Below are positions 1 to 5,573 of a DNA stretch of 6,564 nucleotides, piece after piece. A program made the translations under genes and the position numbers. The notes under the pieces were generated by a model that saw nothing but the letters and a program-made list of their open reading frames with translations, did no database searches and had not been told where the DNA came from. Every line of letters starts with the position of its first letter. Position 1 is the stretch's first letter. Source of the stretch: Bdellovibrionales bacterium (GTDB taxonomy: Bacteria; Bdellovibrionota; UBA2361; JAGRAS01); the NCBI GenBank assembly GCA_020434465.1, contig JAGRAS010000099.1:1-6564 (forward strand). The letters are read 5' to 3'.

Positions 1-3
1 TTA

Positions 4-366
4 TTAACTAAGTAATTTTTCAATATGCTTTACTAGATCTACAGGTTTACAAGGTTTAGTTAAAACTAGATCGCAACCAGCTTCTCTTGCTTCATCATGT
101 ACTTCTGGATCGTCTACAGCAGTAAAAGCAACTATTGGCACGTTAATTCCCTTCTCTCGGATTAAGCGCACACATTCTTGGCCATTCATTTTTGGCATCA
201 TTAAATCTACTAAAATGATATCTGGGCTTTCTGTTTCAACACAATCAACAGCAGAAGCTCCATCTGCTCTTCTTACTACATCAAAGCCTTTATCTTCAAA
301 AAGGAAATCTACGATATCAAGTGCAGTTACATCGTCATCAATAATTAGAATTTTTCTGTTGCTCAT
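4..366 (-). CDS. Single-domain response regulator (CheY/Spo0F-like receiver)
   Basis: This 120-aa protein is one receiver domain with no output domain. The acidic pocket is IIDDD (Asp10-Asp12), the phosphoacceptor is Asp54 in the VDLMMPKMNG block, the switch Thr is Thr82 (AFTA) and the conserved Lys-Pro pair is Lys104-Pro105, so all catalytic positions are present and it should accept phosphate from a histidine kinase. With no DNA-binding or enzymatic domain it must act by protein contact, like CheY or Spo0F, or relay phosphate. It ends in tandem stops (TAATAA on the minus strand). There is no strong Shine-Dalgarno sequence before the ATG; only an AAAGAT-like stretch is visible. It is transcribed divergently from the secretion cluster and separated from it by 226 bp. 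A regulatory link is possible but unproven, and no partner kinase is visible. Confidence 0.95.
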   Translation of the reverse strand: MSNRKILIIDDDVTALDIVDFLFEDKGFDVVRRADGASAVDCVETESPDIILVDLMMPKMNGQECVRLIREKGINVPIVAFTAVDDPEVHDEAREAGCDLVLTKPCKPVDLVKHIEKLLS

Positions 367-399
367 TATTAGTAATCTTTAAATAAAAAAGTCTGTACG

Positions 400-412
400 T
401 CTTACGGTAAGA
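400..412. repeat. 13-bp palindrome in the divergent spacer
   Basis: The sequence is TCTTAC-G-GTAAGA, two perfect 6-bp arms around one central base. It lies 34 bp upstream of the response-regulator start codon, in the non-coding spacer shared by the two divergent transcripts. The size and symmetry would suit an operator for a dimeric regulator, but one small palindrome can occur by chance. The symmetry is seen directly; the function is a guess. Confidence 0.3.
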
Positions 413-506
413 TTCAGTATCTCTAGTAATGGTTTCCTAGCATAGGGATGAATTTTAAACAATTTATATTCAATTTAGAACGTTGTTTAAGGCCAAAAGC
501 CCATAT

Positions 507-535
507 TTGCATTTATAGTAAAAGTTGGATCTAAA
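507..535 (+). promoter_or_regulatory. Weak candidate promoter for the FHA/T3S cluster
   Basis: A TTGCAT (-35-like, 507-512) is followed after 17 bp by TCTAAA (-10-like, 530-535). The matches to the sigma-70 consensus are only 3/6 and 4/6. If real, transcription would begin near 542, so the hairpin at 545-568 would form the 5' end of the mRNA leader. No better sigma-70 pair was found by eye between 367 and 592 on the plus strand. In an AT-rich spacer this is weak evidence. Confidence 0.25.
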
Positions 536-544
536 TAGGGTGCT

Positions 545-580
545 AACTCGTCTAAAATAAAGCGAGTTTCAATTTTTTTT
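545..580 (+). promoter_or_regulatory. Hairpin plus T-tract in the leader of the first FHA gene
   Basis: AACTCG (545-550) pairs with CGAGTT (563-568), a 6-bp stem extendable by one T-G wobble, with a loop of about 10-12 nt. TCAA and a run of eight T (573-580) follow. It resembles a weak intrinsic terminator or attenuator but lies only 12 bp before the ATG at 593. The stem is short and only half G/C, so it may be a leader structure that hinders translation, or an operator. The structure is seen; the role is inferred. Confidence 0.35.
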
Positions 581-592
581 GAAAATTATTCT

Positions 593-1894
593 ATGTTTGC
601 ATTAGAGCTAGAGATGAGTGAACCCTCACCGAGGAGTGAAAGCGTTTTTATTAAAAAACCTGCGCTTATTATTGGGGGATCAAATTCAGCCACGTTTCAA
701 ATTGAAGAATTAGCTTCGCTAGATTATCAACTTTCAGTAGCAAGAGAACTTGGAAGGAAATTTAGAGTTACTCCAGTTAGTACCTCTGGCGAAAAGATTT
801 CAGCAAATCTTTTAGCTGGTGTTTATGAAGCAGAGGCAGAATTTAACTTAGGTTCTGTATTATTAAGAATTACTGCAGTTGATGGAGATCTGGCTGTTAA
901 GGAAAACGAACCACCTGATAGAGCAGGGGTCAGAGTGCTACGACAGTCTGCTGCAAACAAAACCCCATATCTGCCAGCACTAATTTTATCAGATAATCTG
1001 TCTGGGATATTTTCGTTTGTCCCGGGGCAAGTAGTTTATGTCGGAAGGGGAGTAGAAAATACTCTACAGGTTGATTCCGAAGATATTTCTTACAAACATG
1101 CTAGAATTGGTTTTGAATCTGGCTCATTTTGGATAGAAGATCTTGGATCTACTAATGGTACTTTTTTGGATGAACAACAAATCTCCACTCGGACTAATTT
1201 TAAACCAGGAAGTAGTGTAGTATTAGGCCGTAGCACGACAATAACTGGAATAATAAGTGAGCGTGATTTAGATAAGAGTTCTTTGTCTAGTTCTAGCCAA
1301 TTAAAGCCAAAAGCAAAACCAGAATTGGCATACCCAGCGTTAATCTCTTTAGCAGAAGTTGTTCGACCTTCACGCCTAGAGTTAAATTTAAATTCTACTG
1401 TTAATGTTGGTAGGGATCCAAAAAATGATCTTTGGCTTGGTGTCCCTCATGTCTCTAGAAATCACTGTTCTCTCTCTATTTTAAAAACAGAAGAAGTAGT
1501 AGTTAAAGATTATAGTACAAATGGAACTGTCTACGATGAAGGAGTTTTAACTCACGGCGAGGAGTTAGTAATTCGTAATCATCCTAGAGTGTTTAATTTT
1601 GGGCATGGGATTACTGTTGCTCTTTGTTTTAATAGAGACCAGGAAAGAAAGTTTACTGACTCTGGAGGAGATGCTGCGACCTTTATTGATTTATTAGATG
1701 TACCTGTTAATAAAATCATAAAGAGTAAAGAGTCAGCTCGTGGAAACCAAGACAAAGTTTCATATATGACTAGAATCAAGGTCATGTACCAATCTTTAAG
1801 TTTTTTTGGACAAGTTTTGTTAATTTTTACATTGTTAGCTGCTTTTGTAATTGCCGTTTTAATTGCAGGGCTACTAACACAAGTTTTAATTTAG
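593..1894 (+). CDS. Tail-anchored multi-FHA protein, candidate SctD-like T3S scaffold
   Basis: This 433-aa protein has two clear forkhead-associated domains. FHA1 (about 128-220) has Gly151-Arg152, the S-x-K-H motif (Ser166 to His169) and STNGT at 186-190. FHA2 (about 248-345) has GRD at 273-275, VSRNH ending at His291 and STNGT at 308-312. Both keep the residues that bind phosphothreonine. Residues 23-95 look like a third, degenerate FHA fold (IIGG in place of the GR strand, no His or STNG). A low-complexity Ser/Lys linker (228-243) separates FHA1 and FHA2. The only membrane segment is at the extreme C-terminus (about 404-430), so the FHA domains should face the cytoplasm. SctD proteins combine a cytoplasmic FHA with a membrane helix and a large periplasmic region; here the periplasmic region is absent, and no homologous continuation follows the stop. 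The start at 593 lacks a Shine-Dalgarno; Met8 (614) is an alternative. The SctD-like role is inferred from domains and from nearby sctJ. Confidence 0.88.
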   Translation: MFALELEMSEPSPRSESVFIKKPALIIGGSNSATFQIEELASLDYQLSVARELGRKFRVTPVSTSGEKISANLLAGVYEAEAEFNLGSVLLRITAVDGDLAVKENEPPDRAGVRVLRQSAANKTPYLPALILSDNLSGIFSFVPGQVVYVGRGVENTLQVDSEDISYKHARIGFESGSFWIEDLGSTNGTFLDEQQISTRTNFKPGSSVVLGRSTTITGIISERDLDKSSLSSSSQLKPKAKPELAYPALISLAEVVRPSRLELNLNSTVNVGRDPKNDLWLGVPHVSRNHCSLSILKTEEVVVKDYSTNGTVYDEGVLTHGEELVIRNHPRVFNFGHGITVALCFNRDQERKFTDSGGDAATFIDLLDVPVNKIIKSKESARGNQDKVSYMTRIKVMYQSLSFFGQVLLIFTLLAAFVIAVLIAGLLTQVLI

Positions 1895-1966
1895 GTTATT
1901 TGTATTGCGTAAGCAGGTCAGTTAATTTAGTAATTCTGTTCTGTCTAACGTAGGTTTTAATATTTT

Positions 1967-1971
1967 GGAGG
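1967..1971 (+). promoter_or_regulatory. Strong ribosome binding site that fixes the start at 1977
   Basis: GGAGG lies 5 nt before the ATG at 1977-1979 and is the best Shine-Dalgarno sequence in the window. The frame can be extended upstream to a TTG at 1965, but that codon overlaps the Shine-Dalgarno itself, so the ATG is the better start. This removes four residues (MEEK) from the longest open frame. Confidence 0.85.
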
Positions 1972-1976
1972 AAAAA

Positions 1977-2990
1977 ATGGCAACTGACAGTACTGAACTA
2001 ACTTTTGTACGGTGTCCGGCATGTAGGAGTTTAGTTCCAGCAATGTCTTCTAGGTGTAGGATGTGCGGCGCAGGATTGGATCCTGTTAATGAATCTAAAG
2101 ACGCTAAAGAACAGCCTGCTTCAGATCGTGAAAGAAAGAAAACAGTTGTCTATAAACCAGGAATGGAAGTGGCAACTGAGGCTCCTGCTGAAATTGAGAA
2201 ACCGGAAGATCTTCCTGTTAAAGAAGCTTCAAGCGATCCCCTTGGAAGTTTTGTTACTGAGGAAAGTACATCGCAACAAGAACCTAGCTTTGAACCTGTG
2301 CAAAAGTCAGAGCATTTAGAAGCAATGGATGAATCAGAAATAGATATTCAACCTGAAATTGAAATGACACCAGAGCCTTCTCCAAAAGTCATTGTTGAAC
2401 AAGGAAAGGGTAAAAGGGGTGGCTTATCATTTTCTAATACTTCACCGGAAGAAGCTGAAGTTAAAACTACGGAGATTGAACCAAAGCTAGACGTTGATCC
2501 TTTAGCTTCACATTATGATGATGTTCAGCATAAAGTTGAGCCGGTTAAGCCAGCTAAACTAGAAGCACCTAAATTTGTAGCAGAGAGATCTCAGCCTATG
2601 CCAAAGCAAGTTAACTCTAGTACAAATAATGGAGCGGCAACTATGAAAAAAAGATCTATAGGTGAATCCTTGGTAGGGTGGTTAGTTTCCGCATCAAATG
2701 ATGAAAATATTATTGAACTAAGAGCTGGCAAGCGTTTTATAACTGCTAGTCAGTTAAAAGACTCCGATTTGGTTCTTGATCATGATAGTATTTCTACACC
2801 ACATGCTATGCTTTTAGTTTTGGACGATGGAAATTGCGTGGTTCAGGATTTGATGAGTGATAATGGAGTTTATGTAAGATCTTTCAATGAGAGTGACTTT
2901 GTTAAGACAGAAGAAAGATTTGAGCTAGTTCATGGTCAAAGAGTAGTTTTTGGCGATCTAGAATTTATTGTTGTTATCATTCCAAGATAA
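1977..2990 (+). CDS. Zinc-ribbon, disordered linker, FHA domain protein
   Basis: This protein has 337 aa from the ATG at 1977. The N-terminus is a short four-cysteine zinc ribbon (Cys13, Cys16, Cys27, Cys30; CxxC-10-CxxC). A long, probably disordered linker follows (about 35-225), rich in Glu, Lys, Pro, Ser and Thr. The C-terminal FHA-like domain covers about 232-337: strand order is recognisable, SISTPHA keeps the Ser and His of the FHA signature (Ser271-Ala277 region) and SDNG (294-297) replaces STNG. The Gly-Arg of strand 3 is missing (FITAS instead), so phosphopeptide binding may be weakened or lost. No signal peptide or membrane helix is seen, so it is presumably cytoplasmic. It lies 82 bp after the tail-anchored FHA gene and 12 bp before sctJ, so it is probably co-transcribed with the T3S genes. 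An adaptor or second half of an SctD-like scaffold is a reasonable guess; I know no canonical T3S component with this architecture. Confidence 0.88.
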   Translation: MATDSTELTFVRCPACRSLVPAMSSRCRMCGAGLDPVNESKDAKEQPASDRERKKTVVYKPGMEVATEAPAEIEKPEDLPVKEASSDPLGSFVTEESTSQQEPSFEPVQKSEHLEAMDESEIDIQPEIEMTPEPSPKVIVEQGKGKRGGLSFSNTSPEEAEVKTTEIEPKLDVDPLASHYDDVQHKVEPVKPAKLEAPKFVAERSQPMPKQVNSSTNNGAATMKKRSIGESLVGWLVSASNDENIIELRAGKRFITASQLKDSDLVLDHDSISTPHAMLLVLDDGNCVVQDLMSDNGVYVRSFNESDFVKTEERFELVHGQRVVFGDLEFIVVIIPR

Positions 2991-3002
2991 ATGTAGGGAT
3001 AA

Positions 3003-3863
3003 ATGAAAGTTTTGCTAAAGAATTTAATTCTGCTTTTTGTTGTCGTTTTAGTTGGCTGTGACACAGTTCCCGTTGCTGAAGATTTAGATCAACTTCAAGC
3101 AAGGCAGGTTGTTTCGGAGTTGAGTAAATACGGGATTAGTGCTGTCGCAGAAAAGGGTTCTGGTAGCAGGGCTAAATATAGTGTAGCTGTTAGAGGAGTA
3201 CAGTATCATCAAGCTGTGCAAATTCTTGAAGAAGAGTCTTTGCCAAAAGATAAAAAGCTAAGCTTTTATGATTTGGTTGAACCAAAAGGTTTGATGCCAA
3301 ATTCCAAAGAGATGGAAGACCTGCGCTTAGATAGAGCGATTGCAGTTGAGTTAGAGGAAGTTATCTCTGCTTACTCTGGTGTTAAATCAGTTGATGTATT
3401 ACTGAGACTTAATTTTAGATCCTCAGAGCAATTGCCAACAGCAAGTATTGTCTTGAAATTAAATAAAAGTAATGCAGTTAATACTGAGGAACTACTTAGA
3501 TTAGTCACAAAAACTATTCCTGGTATCCCAAGAGAAAATATTGAAATCATTAGTCACAGAGAAACTGATTTTGCTGACGGCTCACTAGAAGAGGTTGGAG
3601 TTAAGCGAGTTGATAAGCGAGTTGTTAGTGTGCCTTTAGTTCCCTTTTTATCTAAGTGGCAGATTCCAGATGGTCAGTATCGTAGTCTGGTTTTTGTTTT
3701 ATCTGGGATTGTGTTCATTGTTTTTTTAATAGGCTTTGTACTTGGGTACTGGCTTGTTGTTTATTTAAGATCAGGTAGATTAGTTGATGAGCATAGTTTA
3801 CGAGAAAGAACTCCACCAAATGAAATGCTTAGAATCCCACCAGATTATGATCGTTCAAATTAA
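3003..3863 (+). CDS. sctJ: SctJ-family T3S inner-membrane ring lipoprotein (YscJ/FliF family)
   Basis: This 286-aa protein has a lipoprotein signal peptide (charged Lys2-Lys6, hydrophobic 8-17, lipobox LVGC with Cys19). Asp20 at +2 would favour inner-membrane retention under E. coli Lol rules. The order matches SctJ: ring-building domain 1 (about 24-80, starting DLDQLQARQVVSEL with the typical 'L...GI.A' pattern), a linker containing FYDLVEPKGLMPNS, ring-building domain 2 (about 105-186, with the typical R-A-IAVELEEVI helix and the 'V.SVDVLL' strand), one membrane helix (about 228-254) and a basic cytoplasmic tail to 286. SctJ oligomerises into the inner periplasmic ring around the export gate. 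FliF is larger with two membrane helices, so this is the non-flagellar type. The start ATG follows an AGGGA ribosome site with 12 nt between genes. The length is at the upper side of the usual range for SctJ. The family call is firm. Confidence 0.92.
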   Translation: MKVLLKNLILLFVVVLVGCDTVPVAEDLDQLQARQVVSELSKYGISAVAEKGSGSRAKYSVAVRGVQYHQAVQILEEESLPKDKKLSFYDLVEPKGLMPNSKEMEDLRLDRAIAVELEEVISAYSGVKSVDVLLRLNFRSSEQLPTASIVLKLNKSNAVNTEELLRLVTKTIPGIPRENIEIISHRETDFADGSLEEVGVKRVDKRVVSVPLVPFLSKWQIPDGQYRSLVFVLSGIVFIVFLIGFVLGYWLVVYLRSGRLVDEHSLRERTPPNEMLRIPPDYDRSN

Positions 3864-3879
3864 TTTTGGAGATACTTAG

Positions 3880-4113
3880 ATGCCAATAGGCAAGTTAAGA
3901 AAATTAAAACCACAAATGAAAGCCTTAACATCCTTTGCTGTATTGCTTGATGGAAGAGAGGCTGTTGAATATTTGGCAAATGATTTGAATTTGGGAAATA
4001 TGTTAAGTGAAGCAGCAGAAGAGTTGGCGAGTTTGCCTATCGAATTAAGGTTAAGTTTAATTGGAACTGAATTAAGAAGTTCTTTGCTTGAGCTTGAAAA
4101 AAAGGTTGATTAA
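3880..4113 (+). CDS. Small helical protein of unknown family in the T3S operon
   Basis: This 77-aa protein is not recognised. It starts at an ATG 7 nt after a good GGAGA ribosome site (3868-3872) and lies 16 bp after sctJ and 5 bp before the coiled-coil gene, so it is almost certainly translated within the operon. The N-terminus is basic (six Lys/Arg in residues 5-14), the middle and C-terminus are rich in Leu, Glu and Ala and predicted helical, and it has no Cys or Trp. There is no signal peptide or membrane segment. In many T3S operons the slot after sctJ holds sctK and sctL; this protein is far shorter than either, so it could be a remnant, an unrelated accessory protein, a small chaperone or a rod/needle-type subunit. 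None of these is supported by a motif. Confidence 0.72.
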   Translation: MPIGKLRKLKPQMKALTSFAVLLDGREAVEYLANDLNLGNMLSEAAEELASLPIELRLSLIGTELRSSLLELEKKVD

Positions 4114-4118
4114 GCCAA

Positions 4119-4460
4119 ATGGTTAGTGAGGTGGAAGAATCAATTGAAGACTTAAATAAGCAAATCAAAAGAACTGAGGAGATTATTGTTGAACGTAAGA
4201 AAATTTTGGATGCTTTACTTGATGAAATTACACAACTGAAACTTAAGATTGAAGAGACTGATAAATTATTAAAATCGCCTGGAGTGGATGTTGGAAAATT
4301 GCAAGTAGCTGAGTCATTTATGAGAAAAGTTAATTCAAGCCTAAAAAGCTTGGAAGGTAAGATGAGTCAAGCTAAAGTTGACTTTGACAGGGCAGTAGAG
4401 AGAAAAAAAATATTAAATGAGGAACTTAAACAGATTGTAGAGGCAAATGGCAGTCAGTGA
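4119..4460 (+). CDS. Two-helix coiled coil, candidate SctO/FliJ-like stalk protein
   Basis: This 113-aa protein is nearly all charged coiled coil: helix 1 about 3-51, a break at KSPGVDVG (52-59), and helix 2 about 60-108. That antiparallel hairpin, without any other domain, is the fold of SctO (YscO) and FliJ, which act as a central stalk between the hexameric export ATPase and the gate. SctO is usually about 150 aa, so this one is short. The position just before sctQ also fits: gene orders with sctN-sctO-sctP-sctQ are common. The ATPase expected before it is missing. The ATG at 4119 has no clear Shine-Dalgarno and lies 5 bp after the previous stop, so coupled translation is likely; a GTG at 4131 is an alternative start. 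The end overlaps sctQ by 14 bp. An SctL/FliH-like stator fragment is the main alternative, since coiled-coil sequences alone do not give family identity. Confidence 0.6.
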   Translation: MVSEVEESIEDLNKQIKRTEEIIVERKKILDALLDEITQLKLKIEETDKLLKSPGVDVGKLQVAESFMRKVNSSLKSLEGKMSQAKVDFDRAVERKKILNEELKQIVEANGSQ

Positions 4461-5478
4461 GCAACAAAGTTCAGTTTTTGAACCCTGGTCCCCAGAGATG
4501 CACTTGGAACAAGTTAGCCAAGTTTCTGTAGATCTATCAAAGGGTTTTCTTAGATCGAGGCCTCAAGAATGGTTCCCTGGATTTGCGTTTCAGTGGGCCC
4601 CTTTTTTTCATTCTTTAGCTATTGATGCGAAATTAGTTGAGGTTGCTCCAAAGATAAGTTTACCTGAAGTTAAATCTCAATGGCAGTATTTTCAAGTTAA
4701 TTTTGATGGTGAACCCTTATTTGTAGCAATTGATCCTAATTCTGCCGCTATAATTTCTAATTCAGTTGTTCCTGGAGCTGATAAGAGTACAAAAGATATC
4801 TCCTTAGAATATGTAGTTCGCCGATTGATGGGCAGCTTAAGTCTATCTTGGTCAGCAGGGAAATCAGATCTGCAGTTCGCAGGTAAATTGGAATCTGCCC
4901 CAACTGATATCAAAACAACTGCTATAAAATTAAGTGGAACTATTAATACTTTGGCTTTAGATATTTGGTTTCTTTTAGGTTCTCAAGTTGTTAATAAACT
5001 AGATAGCTTATGGAGGAGTCAGCTAAGGTCTTCAGTAAATACTGATACCAATCATACCCATCAACTTCAAGTGGAATTAACTCAACTAGCGGTTCCAACA
5101 TCATTGGTAGGGGATTATACAAAACCAGGTACAGTAATTGATTTAGAACTTGCTGTTGCAGATAAGGTTTATCTTAGATTAGATGGTAAGCCATGGTTGA
5201 ATGCTAAACTTTGTATTTCTGGTGGAAAATTTGTTGCTAAAATTTCACCTGGTACACTACCTCAAGCTAATATTCCAAGTGAAACAACGCGGCTAAGTAT
5301 TGATTTAGGCTCAATCGTCATAGACTCTTTGAGCTTGGCAGAGATTGGCCAGATGGGTGCTTTTTTAACTACTCAAATTCCCGTGGCCAACACTGGCAGG
5401 ATGATGATTCACGACTCACAAGCAGCTAGCGTTGAAATTGGTACTTACCAGGGAAGATTCGCTGTAAAAGTACTCTAA
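4447..5478 (+). CDS. sctQ: SctQ-like T3S cytoplasmic ring/sorting platform protein, two SpoA domains
   Basis: This 343-aa protein has the layout of SctQ. The N-terminal domain (about 1-190) contains a FliM/SctQ-like strand block, YFQVNFDGEPLFVAID at 81-96. Two consecutive SpoA-type domains follow: SpoA1 about 205-267 (LQVELTQLAVPTSL, then 'GTVIDL' and 'VYLRLDGKPWLNAKL') and SpoA2 about 281-343 (RLSIDLGSIVIDSLSL, ending EIGTYQGRFAVKVL). SctQ forms the cytoplasmic sorting platform or C-ring that recruits substrates and chaperones, and combines the roles of FliM and FliN. Several SctQ genes also make a short C-terminal product from an internal start. Here I find no in-frame ATG between SpoA1 and codon 303, and no GTG/TTG there with a ribosome site, so that product seems absent. 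The start overlaps the upstream gene by 14 bp with a GAGG just before the ATG. The sequence is divergent; the SpoA pair plus context make the call. Confidence 0.86.
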   Translation: MAVSEQQSSVFEPWSPEMHLEQVSQVSVDLSKGFLRSRPQEWFPGFAFQWAPFFHSLAIDAKLVEVAPKISLPEVKSQWQYFQVNFDGEPLFVAIDPNSAAIISNSVVPGADKSTKDISLEYVVRRLMGSLSLSWSAGKSDLQFAGKLESAPTDIKTTAIKLSGTINTLALDIWFLLGSQVVNKLDSLWRSQLRSSVNTDTNHTHQLQVELTQLAVPTSLVGDYTKPGTVIDLELAVADKVYLRLDGKPWLNAKLCISGGKFVAKISPGTLPQANIPSETTRLSIDLGSIVIDSLSLAEIGQMGAFLTTQIPVANTGRMMIHDSQAASVEIGTYQGRFAVKVL

Positions 5479-5526
5479 GCTTTAAAGAATTAATACTTTG
5501 ATTTCAGATAAAATATCTTAAGCTTT
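5476..5526 (+). repeat. Direct repeat pair TAAGCTTT flanking the sctQ-sctR gap
   Basis: TAAGCTTT occurs at 5476-5483 (its TAA is the sctQ stop codon) and again at 5519-5526, exactly 43 bp apart, about four helical turns. The second copy overlaps the first two bases of the TTGACA box of the candidate sctR promoter. Each contains the AAGCTT palindrome. They might be paired regulator sites, but 8-bp matches in AT-rich DNA are weak evidence. Confidence 0.25.
5506..5518. repeat. Short palindrome AGATA-AAA-TATCT
   Basis: Two perfect 5-bp arms are separated by three A, between the sctQ stop and the -35 box of the candidate sctR promoter. As RNA it would be a weak A/U stem with no T-run, so it is not a convincing terminator. 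As DNA it could be an operator half-site pair. Function unknown. Confidence 0.25.
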
Positions 5527-5554
5527 GACAGTAAATTTTTCCTATAGCTCTTAT
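5525..5554 (+). promoter_or_regulatory. Candidate sigma-70-type promoter for sctRS
   Basis: A perfect -35 hexamer TTGACA (5525-5530) is followed after 18 bp by TCTTAT (5549-5554; 4/6 to the -10 consensus). The predicted start is near 5561, leaving only about 13 nt before the sctR ATG at 5574, with no Shine-Dalgarno. It lies in the largest gap of the plus-strand cluster after 1976, where a separate promoter would be expected if export-gate genes are made independently of sctJ-sctQ. Plausible but unproven. Confidence 0.45.
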
Positions 5555-5573
5555 CAATTCCCTGCAATATCAT

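Noticed and set aside
448..534. 28-codon plus-strand frame in the divergent spacer
   Set aside because: The only GGG directly abuts the ATG, the composition is not protein-like and it overlaps the candidate promoter; it is probably chance.
1579..1785. Minus-strand 68-aa open frame
   Set aside because: It lies wholly inside the FHA protein gene on the other strand and shows no domain or ribosome site.
593..1894. Frameshift or premature stop removing a periplasmic SctD domain
   Set aside because: No frame after 1894 is open for more than a few codons before 1976, so there is no sign of a broken-off remainder.
1895..1976. TTGTAT-17-TAATTT as a promoter between the two FHA genes
   Set aside because: It matches only 3/6 at each box, and the 82-bp gap can be read through; too weak to list.
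2089..2319. Plus-strand 76-aa open frame rich in Leu/Lys
   Set aside because: It is an out-of-frame reading of the Glu/Lys-rich linker of the zinc-ribbon FHA gene.
4692..4913. Minus-strand 73-aa open frame
   Set aside because: It is antisense to sctQ, with no family features.
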